Shown: positions 41,489-48,529, counted from the stretch's first letter. The stretch is DNA of 64,000 nt from Cedecea lapagei (GCF_900635955.1 NZ_LR134201.1:3472001-3536000); one strand, 5' to 3'. Notes: generated by a model from the letters alone, not told the origin. Program-made: numbers and translations.

Positions 41489-41780
41489 GCGTCAACTCCT
41501 TCTCATGCTCGTCTTCGTGGCTGAAGTCTTCTCCGTCGATGGGCATAAGCCATTTTGCGGGGCAGTTAACCACTGGTGTCTTAATAACCAACCCACCGGG
41601 AAGATAACCTTTTAGATTTCCCCCAGAGCAAGATTCCACTTGCCATGCCTCAAACTCTATATTTTCAGTTACCCCACTGACTACACCTAGATTTTTTAAC
41701 AGCCGCACTGTCGCGCCGATATTTTCTTGAATGCGGCTTTGGATAATCACCGCCAGCCCACCCACTCTTAATTCACCCAT
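41481..41780 (-). CDS. Conserved-looking nin-region protein
   Basis: 99 residues, MGELRVGGLAVIIQSRIQEN, a beta-rich sequence (GATVRLLKNLGVVSGVTENI, FEAWQVESCSGGNLKGYLPG) ending in an acidic His-rich tail (GEDFSHEDEHEKELTHG). Similar small SH3-like proteins occur in enterobacterial phages, but I cannot name a family. Overlaps both neighbours by 8 bp. Confidence 0.6.
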   Translation of the reverse strand: MGELRVGGLAVIIQSRIQENIGATVRLLKNLGVVSGVTENIEFEAWQVESCSGGNLKGYLPGGLVIKTPVVNCPAKWLMPIDGEDFSHEDEHEKELTHG

Positions 41781-41943
41781 TGCTATTCACTCCCTTCTTC
41801 CCGGTTTCAATGTACGCATCACTCGCGCACTCGTTACAGCAGTGCACTTCGTCATCATCAAGCACCCTGGCACAACCAGCACATAGACCAGCTGCTGTGT
41901 TGCTGTTGCGTTCGTATGATGTGGTTTCAGATGGGGTTAGCAT
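41773..41943 (-). CDS. Small zinc-finger protein (56 residues)
   Basis: MLTPSETTSYERNSNTAAGL, then CAGCARVLDDDEVHCCNECA and a short tail. The CxxC-x12-CCxxC spacing indicates a zinc knuckle or ribbon. Start overlaps the methyltransferase stop by 7 bp and its end overlaps the next gene start, so it fits the operon exactly. Function unknown; not related in sequence to the zinc-ribbon protein at 14040. Confidence 0.65.
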   Translation of the reverse strand: MLTPSETTSYERNSNTAAGLCAGCARVLDDDEVHCCNECASDAYIETGKKGVNSNG

Positions 41944-42716
41944 GGCTGGCACTCCATGAAAACTTCTATAAATTTCGTTGCCGCCTGAGAAATGATGGCG
42001 TTTCCGTAGGCGCTGTTTTGTGCCAGCACGGTGGCAGACCCATCAACCAGCAGGGGAAGGCAGGATTGAGGGACTTTCCTGTCCATCCCATCATTCCCGC
42101 GTAGTGATATCTCACTGCCAAACCCAAATCCGTTACCTTTGGATTTCTGGCTCCGAATGATCTTACCTTCCTCGCCATGAACTGCTCTGGAGTTCCACCC
42201 GCTTGCGTCTTGGTTGGAGTAGGCCACGAAGTAAAGCCGGTCTCGCTTATGCTGGGAGCCGACAGTGCCACCAGGTATATTTTGCGCCCCGATGGCGTAA
42301 CCAGCCATTTCCATGTCATTTGCCACTTTATCAAACCATCCGTTTTTAAAAGCTGTACGAACCTGCTCTCCAAAAATCGTTGAAGGACGACACTGTTTAA
42401 TGAGCCAACTCCACGATGGCCAGAGGTGTCTCTCGTCAGCAAACCCAGCTCCTTTGCCTGCCGAGCTGAAAGGTTGGCATGGGCAACTTCCTGTCCAGAC
42501 TGGTCTATCGTCTGACCATCCAGCTTGTCGTAATGCGTAACTCCAGACTCCAATTCCGGCGAAGAAGTGACACTGGGTAAATCCTCGCAAATCGTTTGGT
42601 GTAACATCTTCAATGCTCCTTTCGTCGACTTCGCCCGGGGCGATATGACCGCCAGCGATCAGGTTCCGCAGCCACTCTGCGGCGTAAGGGTCTATCTCGT
42701 TGTAGTAAGCCGTCAT
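41937..42716 (-). CDS. DNA cytosine-5 methyltransferase
   Basis: 259 residues from ATG at 42716, whose GAGGTG lies eight bases upstream and which overlaps the previous stop (ATGA). C5-methyltransferase motifs are in order: FAGIGVWSYALRQAGW (motif I), TGSCPCQPFSSAGKGAGFAD (motif IV with catalytic Cys in PCQPFS), FGEQV in place of ENV (motif VI), HKRDRLYFVAYSN (motif VIII), and AYGNAIISQAATKFIEVFM (motif X). The target-recognition region is short. It may protect phage DNA from restriction or act in lysogeny. A second frame overlaps most of it. Confidence 0.88.
   Translation of the reverse strand: MTAYYNEIDPYAAEWLRNLIAGGHIAPGEVDERSIEDVTPNDLRGFTQCHFFAGIGVWSYALRQAGWSDDRPVWTGSCPCQPFSSAGKGAGFADERHLWPSWSWLIKQCRPSTIFGEQVRTAFKNGWFDKVANDMEMAGYAIGAQNIPGGTVGSQHKRDRLYFVAYSNQDASGWNSRAVHGEEGKIIRSQKSKGNGFGFGSEISLRGNDGMDRKVPQSCLPLLVDGSATVLAQNSAYGNAIISQAATKFIEVFMECQPC
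41966..42613 (-). CDS. Overlapping reading frame inside the methyltransferase gene
   Basis: 215 residues in a different frame of the same strand, MKMLHQTICEDLPSVTSSPE onward. It has protein-like features I associate with phage proteins annotated as methyltransferase-adjacent: YDKLDGQTIDQSGQEVAHAN, LSARQAKELGLLTRDTSGHR, SWPTPTKTQAGGTPEQF and LNPAFPCWLMGLPPCWHKTA, with no stop for 648 bp. The whole frame lies within the methyltransferase. I recall related phages with the same frame retained, which would mean true dual coding; without alignment it stays unproven. Confidence 0.45.
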   Translation of the reverse strand: MKMLHQTICEDLPSVTSSPELESGVTHYDKLDGQTIDQSGQEVAHANLSARQAKELGLLTRDTSGHRGVGSLNSVVLQRFLESRFVQLLKTDGLIKWQMTWKWLVTPSGRKIYLVALSAPSISETGFTSWPTPTKTQAGGTPEQFMARKVRSFGARNPKVTDLGLAVRYHYAGMMGWTGKSLNPAFPCWLMGLPPCWHKTAPTETPSFLRRQRNL

Positions 42717-42913
42717 TCCCAGCACCTCTGCTGATATGTTTTGTCTGCTCTCGGCTCTGTCCTTCCCTCAGGCAGCAAAGCGGCTACGTTCCAGTATCTC
42801 GGATCGGCGCTTAGTGTCTTTTCGGTTTGAACGTTGCGGAGGGTGTAGCGGTGGATTAGTTCGTCTGCTTCTTCGGTGGTGAGGTCGTGGTGTATGAACC
42901 ATGTTTTATGCAT
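42713..42913 (-). CDS. Small nin-region protein
   Basis: 66 residues, MHKTWFIHHDLTTEEADELI, followed by HRYTLRNVQTEKTLSADPRY. Overlaps the methyltransferase start by four bases. It resembles short proteins found beside DUF1367 genes in enterobacterial phages, without a known role. Confidence 0.6.
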   Translation of the reverse strand: MHKTWFIHHDLTTEEADELIHRYTLRNVQTEKTLSADPRYWNVAALLPEGRTEPRADKTYQQRCWE

Positions 42914-42920
42914 GCTCTCC

Positions 42921-43370
42921 TCAGAAGTAGCTCTGTAGTTGGTTGAGGGTCCGCTGGTCTTTAGTGCCGGCGAATACGTGTTTTATGGCGGCGTTAATCA
43001 TCGACTTATAACAACGCTCGAACTCGTCAGCGTCCATGTTCGCGTAAGCCAGACTCTTGGCCTCCGTCCTGATGTCACCGTTAAGCCTCATCGTTTGCTC
43101 ATAGAATCCCGCCAGGATGGTTAAGTCCTTCCTGAATCGGTCAAACTGAGTAGCTTCATCTGCGTTGGCCAGGGGCGTCCTTTCGGCGCTCCAGTGCGCA
43201 AAGCAGAAGTTGAAGAAGGCGAACATCTTTCGGTGAAATGCCGGTCGGCGGGTTAGCTTTATCTCGGCGGTGTAGATTTCGCCGTTCTTGAATCGCTGGA
43301 GTCTTTCGAGGTCTGTTTCATGTGCTGGAGAGAATACGCCGCCTGGGTGTTTAACCAGGTCGATTTGCAT
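42921..43370 (-). CDS. DUF1367 family phage protein
   Basis: 149 residues. The DUF1367 pattern is clear: MQIDLVKHPGGVFSPAHETD, LKRFKxGEIYxAEIKLTRRP, FHRKMFAFFNFCFAHW, and C-terminal FERCYKSMINAAIKHVFAG. It is common in the nin region of lambdoid phages; proposed to act in recombination like NinB, but this is unproven. Confidence 0.82.
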   Translation of the reverse strand: MQIDLVKHPGGVFSPAHETDLERLQRFKNGEIYTAEIKLTRRPAFHRKMFAFFNFCFAHWSAERTPLANADEATQFDRFRKDLTILAGFYEQTMRLNGDIRTEAKSLAYANMDADEFERCYKSMINAAIKHVFAGTKDQRTLNQLQSYF

Positions 43371-43373
43371 TTC

Positions 43374-43562
43374 CTACCACCCTGGCAATCCTGATTTTGA
43401 GCTGAAGCCAGCGCACCATGCACGATATCTCTTGTGGATTTCTTCGTGATCGTAATAGACGCCACCTACCGCATTCTGCTTTCTTCGCATCGTGATGTAT
43501 GCAACGGTATGACCCATTTCGTCAGCAACCCACTTTTCAAAGCTTGCTACGTGCTCACTCAT
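43374..43562 (-). CDS. Small phage protein
   Basis: 62 residues, MSEHVASFEKWVADEMGHTV. It has aromatic positions (EEIHKRYRAWCAGFSSKSG) shared in style with the KSREEF-type proteins nearby, in which a short N-terminal FEKW/EFLAW helix recurs. Starts inside the end of the upstream gene. Function unknown. Confidence 0.6.
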   Translation of the reverse strand: MSEHVASFEKWVADEMGHTVAYITMRRKQNAVGGVYYDHEEIHKRYRAWCAGFSSKSGLPGW

Positions 43563-43863
43563 CCCCTTCTCCTTTAACGGTTATCCCGGCGATTAATGGT
43601 GTCCACCCTTCCGTTTTTGCACTGTGATGCATCTCTTCTTCGCCACCTGCAAAGTCATTTCCGCTTACGGCGTCACCGTGTGGCGTAATGTAAGCCAAAA
43701 CCTTTCCCGTAACCCTGCTGGCCGTCCATGCCTCAAATCTCTTCTGTAGTGACTCGCTAGCAAATCTTCCGCTGTTGCGAATTACGCTCATGGATTCAGA
43801 CGTTAGCTTTGACGATTTTTTCCTATTTGCCCATGCCAGGAATTCTTCTCTTGATTTATCCAT
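43555..43863 (-). CDS. KSREEF-type small phage protein
   Basis: 102 residues from MDKSREEFLAWANRKKSSKL at 43863, which has GGAG upstream (within the alternative longer start at 43875). Two similar segments, SREEFLAWANRK and LQKRFEAWTASRV, plus a C-terminal acidic part. Modular proteins with a (D/S)KSREEF start are frequent in lambdoid accessory regions. No molecular role known. Confidence 0.6.
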   Translation of the reverse strand: MDKSREEFLAWANRKKSSKLTSESMSVIRNSGRFASESLQKRFEAWTASRVTGKVLAYITPHGDAVSGNDFAGGEEEMHHSAKTEGWTPLIAGITVKGEGDE

Positions 43864-43892
43864 CCTGTTCTCCATCTGATGCTTTTGGCCTG

Positions 43893-44114
43893 TTAAGCGC
43901 TAACGATTTCACATGGCTCAACCCGTAGCCGCCCCTTGGAATCCTGCAATTCAAGCGCATTTGACGCCTCTACATATGAACGAAAGATTGCCTTTATCTC
44001 GCCATACTTCTCGTGCCTGACTGAAACGACGCCATCATCCTCGTCAACAATTGCGTAGAACTCGTAGTCTTTTTCATCGACAGAATCAAACTGCTCTCTT
44101 GATTTACTTTCCAT
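43893..44114 (-). CDS. KSREQF-type small acidic phage protein
   Basis: 73 residues, MESKSREQFDSVDEKDYEFY. It shares the SKSREQF start with the next gene downstream, suggesting a common N-terminal module, and then diverges (VSVRHEKYGEIKAIFRSYVE). Overlaps its upstream neighbour by 11 bp. Function unknown. Confidence 0.6.
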   Translation of the reverse strand: MESKSREQFDSVDEKDYEFYAIVDEDDGVVSVRHEKYGEIKAIFRSYVEASNALELQDSKGRLRVEPCEIVSA

Positions 44115-44271
44115 ATCCCCTCCGCTCGTCAGCGCCTTTCCATCCTTCCCACATCGCCGCCATCATCATGAACCAGACATTGCCAAGGCCGTCTTTTTTG
44201 GTGTCGAAAAACCAATCGATAAACTCTTTAGACATGCCGTGCTGTTCCGCTAATTCGTATCTGTTATCCAT
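44104..44271 (-). CDS. Small aromatic-rich phage protein (55 residues)
   Basis: MDNRYELAEQHGMSKEFIDW, then FFDTKKDGLGNVWFMMMAAM and WEGWKGADERRGYGK. Start is preceded by GGAGGGGAT and the end overlaps the next gene start. The WFMMMAAMWEGWKGAD ending resembles the C-terminal module of KSRE(E/Q)F-type phage proteins (AxxxWxGWxxA). Probably a member of that accessory set. Confidence 0.6.
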   Translation of the reverse strand: MDNRYELAEQHGMSKEFIDWFFDTKKDGLGNVWFMMMAAMWEGWKGADERRGYGK

Positions 44272-44297
44272 ATCCCCTCCAGTAAGGCCGTGGCCGG

Positions 44298-44471
44298 TTA
44301 GTTGATAACTTCACATTCATACGGATAAACGGCAATTGGCTCGCCGCGCCACTTGCACTCGAAATAATCAACTTCACCGTAGTCGTAAACAACATCGCTC
44401 ACTTCGAGCACATCACCTTCCTTTGGGTACCCGTCTTTATCAGCCCAATCAGCCGTCATTTTCACTTTCAC
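44298..44471 (-). CDS. Small acidic phage protein
   Basis: 57 residues from GTG at 44471 (VKVKMTADWADKDGYPKEGD) with GGAGG nine bases upstream; an internal ATG at 44459 is an alternative. Beta-like, with YGEVDYFECKWRGEPIAVYP. The GTG overlaps the TGA of a 28-codon membrane peptide, so the two are coupled. Confidence 0.55.
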   Translation of the reverse strand: MKVKMTADWADKDGYPKEGDVLEVSDVVYDYGEVDYFECKWRGEPIAVYPYECEVIN

Positions 44472-44554
44472 TTCTCTTTCCTCCCGGCAGCACAAATAAA
44501 AAAGGCCACCATTACTGATAGCCCTGCGATTAACTCTGTGATGTAAGCGCTCAT
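44468..44554 (-). CDS. 28-residue membrane peptide
   Basis: MSAYITELIAGLSVMVAFFI then CAAGRKEK: one hydrophobic segment with a basic end. GAGG lies eight bases before the ATG; the stop overlaps the next start (GTGA). The tight coupling suggests real translation, but the role is unknown and short peptides can be leaders. Confidence 0.45.
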   Translation of the reverse strand: MSAYITELIAGLSVMVAFFICAAGRKEK

Positions 44555-44556
44555 AT

Positions 44557-44775
44557 TCAATCCTCGACAAGCTGGTATCTTGCGGCGCCAACCTTCTTGA
44601 TTACACCGCGCTCGACCCCCTCTTTCAAAACCTTTCCAGCACGGATGTAGTGAGCACTATCGACAATGTCGTCACCATAGTATTCGGCAATATCAATAGC
44701 TACGTGAGCGCGTTTGAACTTAAATTTAAATGCCGCGCCCTTTCCGTATAGTCTTTCTATTCTTGGCTCTGTCAC
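44557..44775 (-). CDS. Small phage protein
   Basis: 72 residues, MTEPRIERLYGKGAAFKFKF, basic N-terminal half and a helical, winged-helix-like C-terminal half (YIRAGKVLKEGVERGVIKKV). Overlaps the upstream membrane gene by four bases. Function unknown. Confidence 0.55.
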   Translation of the reverse strand: MTEPRIERLYGKGAAFKFKFKRAHVAIDIAEYYGDDIVDSAHYIRAGKVLKEGVERGVIKKVGAARYQLVED

Positions 44776-44993
44776 GCTCTCACTCCTTCAAGCATCTTGT
44801 TAATCTTCCTGTAGGCTTCGCAGAGGGCAGCCATAGCAAATGGGAATCCCCATATGACGACAAAGAGCCTGAGCACCATTGATGGGTTTACAGGCTGAAA
44901 CTCCCACAAAACGACCGAGACACCTAACCAGCCGATAGCCATTCCAGCGCTCCAGGCTGATGCGGCAAGCAATGCTAATTTCCAACTGTTCAT
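44772..44993 (-). CDS. Small two-helix membrane protein
   Basis: 73 residues from ATG at 44993, overlapping the previous stop (ATGA). Two hydrophobic stretches: ALLAASAWSAGMAIGWLGVS and LRLFVVIWGFPFAMAALCE, then a basic tail. Early-right location suggests a host-takeover or exclusion role, but nothing in the sequence proves it. Confidence 0.55.
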   Translation of the reverse strand: MNSWKLALLAASAWSAGMAIGWLGVSVVLWEFQPVNPSMVLRLFVVIWGFPFAMAALCEAYRKINKMLEGVRA

Positions 44994-45265
44994 TTCCAAT
45001 ACTCCTCATTGTTTCGCTCAGGCCAGGTAAGCCACACGAAGCGGTAAACGAACTGGATGAACTCTTTGAAGAAAGCTTCCCACTGCGATTGCTCGAAGCC
45101 GGTTGCTTTATCAATCATCACTTCGAATGGCGAGCGCCTTAATGGTGGCCTGTTAACTCCTGATAGCCTTTCAAACTGCTCGATGAATTCTTTCTCATCA
45201 AGGCACCTTTCAACGACCGTGCCGAAGCGTGGATTGGTTAGCAACTCATGCATGGATTCGTGCAC
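44990..45265 (-). CDS. Early-right small protein
   Basis: 91 residues from GTG at 45265, with GGAGG six bases upstream (inside the 3' end of the preceding gene). Sequence MHESMHELLTNPRFGTVVER and EQSQWEAFFKEFIQFVYRFV is helical and aromatic. No family recognised. Confidence 0.55.
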   Translation of the reverse strand: MHESMHELLTNPRFGTVVERCLDEKEFIEQFERLSGVNRPPLRRSPFEVMIDKATGFEQSQWEAFFKEFIQFVYRFVWLTWPERNNEEYWK

Positions 45266-45617
45266 TTCTTACCTCCTTCAACCGCTTATTTGACTCGTAG
45301 CCCTGCCAGTTCAGGCGGCACTCGTCGAATATTGTGTTGCCGGCGCTGCTCTCAACGAAAACCATCTGGCCGCATTCGACGCGATAATCAGGCTTCACGC
45401 GTCCGTATTTCTGCGGGGCTATGTTCGTCGCTGCGTAGGTGTACTGCCATTTCTCACCGCTGCGCTCGATACTGCCACGCCGCATCATTTTCAGAAGTGC
45501 TGACGCTATCGTGGTCTGGTTGATGCCGAACTCTGCGACGATCTCGCCCTGTTTCTTGCGGGGGTTGCGAGATAACCATTCCCAGATGCGGTAGTTGAGA
45601 TTTACTTTTTTAATCAT
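45246..45617 (-). CDS. Winged-helix phage protein
   Basis: 123 residues: MIKKVNLNYRIWEWLSRNPR, then a helix-turn-helix KQGEIVAEFGINQTTIASAL with LLKMMRRGSIERSGEKWQYT as the wing. The C-terminal part is KPDYRVECGQMVFVESSAGN. It lies just after the P-like gene; a DNA-binding role in replication or regulation is likely. Confidence 0.65.
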   Translation of the reverse strand: MIKKVNLNYRIWEWLSRNPRKKQGEIVAEFGINQTTIASALLKMMRRGSIERSGEKWQYTYAATNIAPQKYGRVKPDYRVECGQMVFVESSAGNTIFDECRLNWQGYESNKRLKEVRSARIHA

Positions 45618-45629
45618 GATTCCTCCTGA

Positions 45630-46394
45630 TTATTTAATCAGACCGTTGGCCTTGCGCCGTTTGTATTCCTCGAACAGCCAGGCAGCAGGTGTTACCGAGC
45701 CTAGCACTGCGGCGTTCGGCATGTAGTGCATCTTCCCGTCGTCTTTCGTGGTGAAGTTTGCCGTCTGCATGACCTCTTTTTTCTGCTCAAGGCTGGCTAC
45801 CGGGTCGGGGATTGGCTGGCCTGCCGATACCTTTTTCGACCATTCATCCAGTTGCTTAGCGGCGTATTTTTCGACCTCGCTTTCGCTTAGCTGACGCTGA
45901 TACATCGCCCTTCGTGTATCGCAGACAATCCAGTACATGACAGGCTTCGACCACGGGAACCGCTCTGCGCCTCCTGAGTGCATACCCTTCTCGCGAGCGT
46001 ACCGGTGAAACTCTGCCATCACGTCTTCCAGCGTAACGCCAAGCACCATCGAGCTGTCTTTGCACCAAGAGATGAACTTGCCGGGGGACGGCCAGAAGTC
46101 AGAGTTACTGGCTCGCGCATGGCGAACACCGGCTGAAAGCTGCTCCCGCGTTTTGATGCCGTTCTCAGCAAAGGCGACGATCCACTGGCGCTTAGTCGTT
46201 TTCTCGTCAGCTTCGCTTTTCAGGCTGGTACTGACTGCTGCCGGGAAGATTTGCTTAAGCTGTCGGAACAGCGAGTCAACCAGCGATTCGGCCTCGCTGC
46301 CGATTACCTTGTCGGGCTCGTAATGACCGCCAGACATCCGGGCCATAGCAGCGCCGTCGCGGTTATTAATCGCCTCTACGAGCTGCAGGCTCAT
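45630..46394 (-). CDS. P: Replication protein P-like (helicase loader)
   Basis: 254 residues. It matches the P family organisation: ARMSGGHYEPDKVIGSEAES, LVDSLFRQLKQIFPAA near residue 45, KRQWIVAFAENGIKTREQLS, and NSDFWPSPGKFISWCK. Lambda P strips host DnaB from DnaC and delivers it to O at the origin. The ATG overlaps the O-like stop by four bases. Confidence 0.85.
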   Translation of the reverse strand: MSLQLVEAINNRDGAAMARMSGGHYEPDKVIGSEAESLVDSLFRQLKQIFPAAVSTSLKSEADEKTTKRQWIVAFAENGIKTREQLSAGVRHARASNSDFWPSPGKFISWCKDSSMVLGVTLEDVMAEFHRYAREKGMHSGGAERFPWSKPVMYWIVCDTRRAMYQRQLSESEVEKYAAKQLDEWSKKVSAGQPIPDPVASLEQKKEVMQTANFTTKDDGKMHYMPNAAVLGSVTPAAWLFEEYKRRKANGLIK

Positions 46395-47146
46395 ATGAAG
46401 TCCTTCCAGCCTTCAGGGCTGTTCCAGTGAGGGGAGTTATCGTTAACGGCTCGCTTGCCACCACGGGTTAGCGCCTGTTTGTTCTGGTAGCTCAGTTTCT
46501 GGCTGGCAGTGATAAACCAGTTTTTTGGCTTCTCATGGGTGAACTCGATATCAAGTTTCAGGAGTTCGTATTGGAGATCGATGTTTGGATAAAGCGCTTT
46601 CCAGGAGTCGTAGTCCTTGTGGTTCAGCCGAACAATGTTGCCTTCGAATGCGTAACGCCCTGCCATCTCCTGAACGTTATTTGGAATGGGATCTTCAGAG
46701 ACAAGTTCACCCTCGCAAGTCGCGTCAGCGGCTTGGGTGTTATGTTCTTCCTTTCCTTCTCCTTTCCCTTCCGTATCCATTCCGTCAGTGAATGCTCCAT
46801 GACTACTCACTGAGTGCTCATGGAGTTCCATCTTTGGGATATCAGTTTTAGACGGCCTGTTTATTTTTTGATGCTTATTAAATCCCTTTATATTCAGGTA
46901 ACTAACATCATTCACTGAGTACTCAGTGAGTAGTCCATGAGTAATCAGCTCTTTTAATAACGGCTCACAGTCGATGATGTCAGCTGGAAAAACCTGCATC
47001 TTTATCCGCTTCGGGGAGTTGACCAGATTTCCGTTGTCATCAGAGAAATTAAACATGCCGACGAAAAGGAGTCGGGCGGCAATTGAGCATTCAACCACCT
47101 TCTCGTCAGTCCAGAACTCCGGCTTTACTGTTCTGATCCTTGCCAT
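46391..47146 (-). CDS. O: Replication initiator O-like
   Basis: 251 residues from MARIRTVKPEFWTDEKVVEC at 47146; the ATG overlaps the upstream stop (TAATG). The N-terminal domain (KPEFWTDEKV, AARLLFVGMFNFSDDNGNLV, FPADIIDCEPLLKELITHGL) is the typical phage replication-initiator/DnaT-like winged helix; a long acidic linker (GKGEGKEEHNTQAADATCEG) joins a conserved C-terminal domain (IDLQYELLKLDIEFTHEKPK, NWFITASQKLSYQNKQAL). Its middle carries inverted CTCACTGAGT repeats flanking an AT-rich stretch, a candidate origin. Confidence 0.8.
   Translation of the reverse strand: MARIRTVKPEFWTDEKVVECSIAARLLFVGMFNFSDDNGNLVNSPKRIKMQVFPADIIDCEPLLKELITHGLLTEYSVNDVSYLNIKGFNKHQKINRPSKTDIPKMELHEHSVSSHGAFTDGMDTEGKGEGKEEHNTQAADATCEGELVSEDPIPNNVQEMAGRYAFEGNIVRLNHKDYDSWKALYPNIDLQYELLKLDIEFTHEKPKNWFITASQKLSYQNKQALTRGGKRAVNDNSPHWNSPEGWKDFI
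46795..46941. other. Candidate replication origin (inverted iterons) inside the O-like gene
   Basis: Two related elements: CTCCATGACTACTCACTGAG continuing to TGCTCATGGAG (46795-46825) and TCACTGAGTACTCAGTGA (perfect palindrome, 46912-46929) continuing to TAGTCCATGAG. Element 2 on the minus strand repeats CATGGACTACTCACTGAGTA, so they are inverted copies. Between them lies an AT-rich segment (TTTATTTTTTGATGCTTATT). Lambda places its origin likewise inside O. Confidence 0.55.
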
Positions 47147-47817
47147 TACGCTGCCTCTTGTTTGATTTGGCTTGAAGCCCAAAGGCCAGCTATCCACTGA
47201 ATGCCTTTGGTCGTGAATTTGTTCTGGGTGAAAGCGTGTCCGTTAGTCTGGTTCTCGCCAGTTTTAACAGTGAATCGCCCGGCGTCGATGTGCTGCGCGT
47301 ATGGCGTCAGCTTTCCGGCTAGGAGATACATGATTTCGTGATCAAGAAGGAACTTGCGGAATAAGTTCTCTTTGATGTGAAGAAGTTTGCAGGTCTCACG
47401 GAAGCCAAGAGAACCGGATGCTTCGACGTAGCTGTCAACGAATTGAACCTTGGGAGCCGCCAGAGCTAACTGATTCTCAAGCTGCAGCTTTTCCTCTGCC
47501 AGATCAGCGGCAAGGCGAAGGGCGTCGGGTAGCGTCTGTGGTATCTGCTGTTTCCCCTCAAGCTCAATCCAGCGGTCAACGACAGAGGCCATAAGGGCAT
47601 CGTTAAGTTTGGCCGCCATGACAATGCTGTTTCTTTTGTCGAAGTGCATAACCAACTTTGGACGCCCAGCACCTTTCACTGAGGTTTCAGTGAAAGTAAT
47701 AATTCCGTGGCTCTGGAGGTTTATGGCCGCCTGGCGAACGTTGTCATGGCGGAGTTCAAGAAGGGTTGCCAGCTCTTCACTGGTCATGGTCTGGTTTACT
47801 GACGTAGATAATTGCAT
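47146..47817 (-). CDS. Rha/KilAC-type phage regulatory protein
   Basis: 223 residues. N-terminal Rha-like DNA-binding part: TSEELATLLELRHDNVRQAA with INLQSHGIITFTE and GRPKLVMHFDKRNSIVM. C-terminal KilAC-like part: FRETCKLLHIKENLFRKFLL, DHEIMYLLAGKLTPYAQHID and FTQNKFTTKGIQWIAGLW. Such proteins are antirepressor-like regulators of phage development. It lies 11 bp after CII and is coupled to the O-like gene. Confidence 0.8.
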   Translation of the reverse strand: MQLSTSVNQTMTSEELATLLELRHDNVRQAAINLQSHGIITFTETSVKGAGRPKLVMHFDKRNSIVMAAKLNDALMASVVDRWIELEGKQQIPQTLPDALRLAADLAEEKLQLENQLALAAPKVQFVDSYVEASGSLGFRETCKLLHIKENLFRKFLLDHEIMYLLAGKLTPYAQHIDAGRFTVKTGENQTNGHAFTQNKFTTKGIQWIAGLWASSQIKQEAA

Positions 47818-47828
47818 GTATACTTACC

Positions 47829-48125
47829 TCAGAATGTTAGTGAGATTTGAGAGCCATCACCTGTTCCAGCAGTTGGTGGCTTTTTCTTTGTGAGAATCGC
47901 TGCAACCTGACTGGCTAACCGCGCCATATCATCGTCAACCACTCCCCATTCCAGTACTGCCAGAAGCATTGAAAGCTTCGGCAGCCAGGTCTCTTTCCAG
48001 CGTGATATCTGCGACCGGTCAACACCGATTGCATTAGCGATTTCAGAGCTACCCTTCATTGCAATTTTGTTGAGTAGCGCCGATTCAATCTTCAGCGCTT
48101 CCGTGCGTGTTTGTGTGCGTTCCAT
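47829..48125 (-). CDS. cII: Transcriptional activator CII
   Basis: 98 residues, closely matching lambda CII: ALKIESALLNKIAMKGSSEI, the HTH VDRSQISRWKETWLPKLSML, and the nearly identical LAVLEWGVVDDDMARLASQV, AAILTKKK. CII activates the repressor-establishment, integrase and anti-Q promoters and decides for lysogeny. Its usual target TTGC-N6-TTGC was not found convincingly by eye. Stabilised in lambda by CIII, which is also present here. Confidence 0.93.
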   Translation of the reverse strand: MERTQTRTEALKIESALLNKIAMKGSSEIANAIGVDRSQISRWKETWLPKLSMLLAVLEWGVVDDDMARLASQVAAILTKKKPPTAGTGDGSQISLTF

Positions 48126-48190
48126 TTGTAATACTTCCCTTGGTTAATAAATGATTTACGTGACGAAGCCGTAGCATCGTCAGAAATAGA

Positions 48191-48234
48191 GCTCCGACAT
48201 TTCGGTGGGAGCGAGGCCAGAGTTTTAAAGAGCG
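48191..48234 (-). promoter_or_regulatory. nutR-like antitermination site
   Basis: Between Cro and CII on the minus strand: boxA CGCTCTTTA (48234-48226) followed by the boxB hairpin GCTCCCAC-CGAAAT-GTCGGAGC (48212-48191; one internal mismatch). The boxB loop CGAAAT is identical to that of the nutL-like site at 49381. Confidence 0.75.
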
Positions 48235-48241
48235 GTAATTC

Positions 48242-48457
48242 TTAGGCGGCTTTGCCGTTTTTGGTTCCGTACATCAACCATGCCGGGTCGCAATTAAGCG
48301 CACTGGCTAACTCAAACAAAAAGCGCGGGCGCTTGGTTTCTCCAGCTTCGATTCGCTGCAGGGATTGTTGTTTGATCCCGGTCTTTGCAGCCAACTCGGC
48401 TTGAGTCAACTTCAACTCAGCTCGCTTCTGTTTGAGGCGGGTAGATAAGCTATCCAT
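48242..48457 (-). CDS. cro: Cro-like repressor
   Basis: 71 residues from MDSLSTRLKQKRAELKLTQA at 48457 (GAGGTG five bases upstream); a GTG at 48466 is also possible. HTH: LTQAELAAKTGIKQQSLQRI. The end ALNCDPAWLMYGTKNG resembles the same segment of the divergent CI gene (ALNCDPTWLMNGG), so the two DNA-binding domains are paralogous and should read the same operators. First gene of the rightward early operon. Confidence 0.88.
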   Translation of the reverse strand: MDSLSTRLKQKRAELKLTQAELAAKTGIKQQSLQRIEAGETKRPRFLFELASALNCDPAWLMYGTKNGKAA

Positions 48458-48470
48458 TTTTCTCACCTCT

Positions 48471-48529
48471 ACAGTTTTACCTGTATTGTGCGACAGCTAT
48501 ATCTGTTTGTCAAATACAGTCGTTGCTGT
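48471..48529. promoter_or_regulatory. OR operator triplet with PR
   Basis: Three 14-bp sites ACAG-N6-CTGT: 48471-48484, 48493-48506, 48516-48529, centres 22 and 23 bp apart, about two helical turns. PR (toward cro, minus strand) has -35 TTGACA (48513-48508), a 17-bp spacer and -10 CACAAT (48490-48485), overlapping the middle operator. A weak PRM toward cI lies around 48530. Confidence 0.85.

Noticed and set aside
47829..48240. A PRE promoter with TTGC-N6-TTGC for CII near the cII start
   Set aside because: Only a poor match (TTGT-N6-TCCC) was seen on the plus strand, not enough to annotate.
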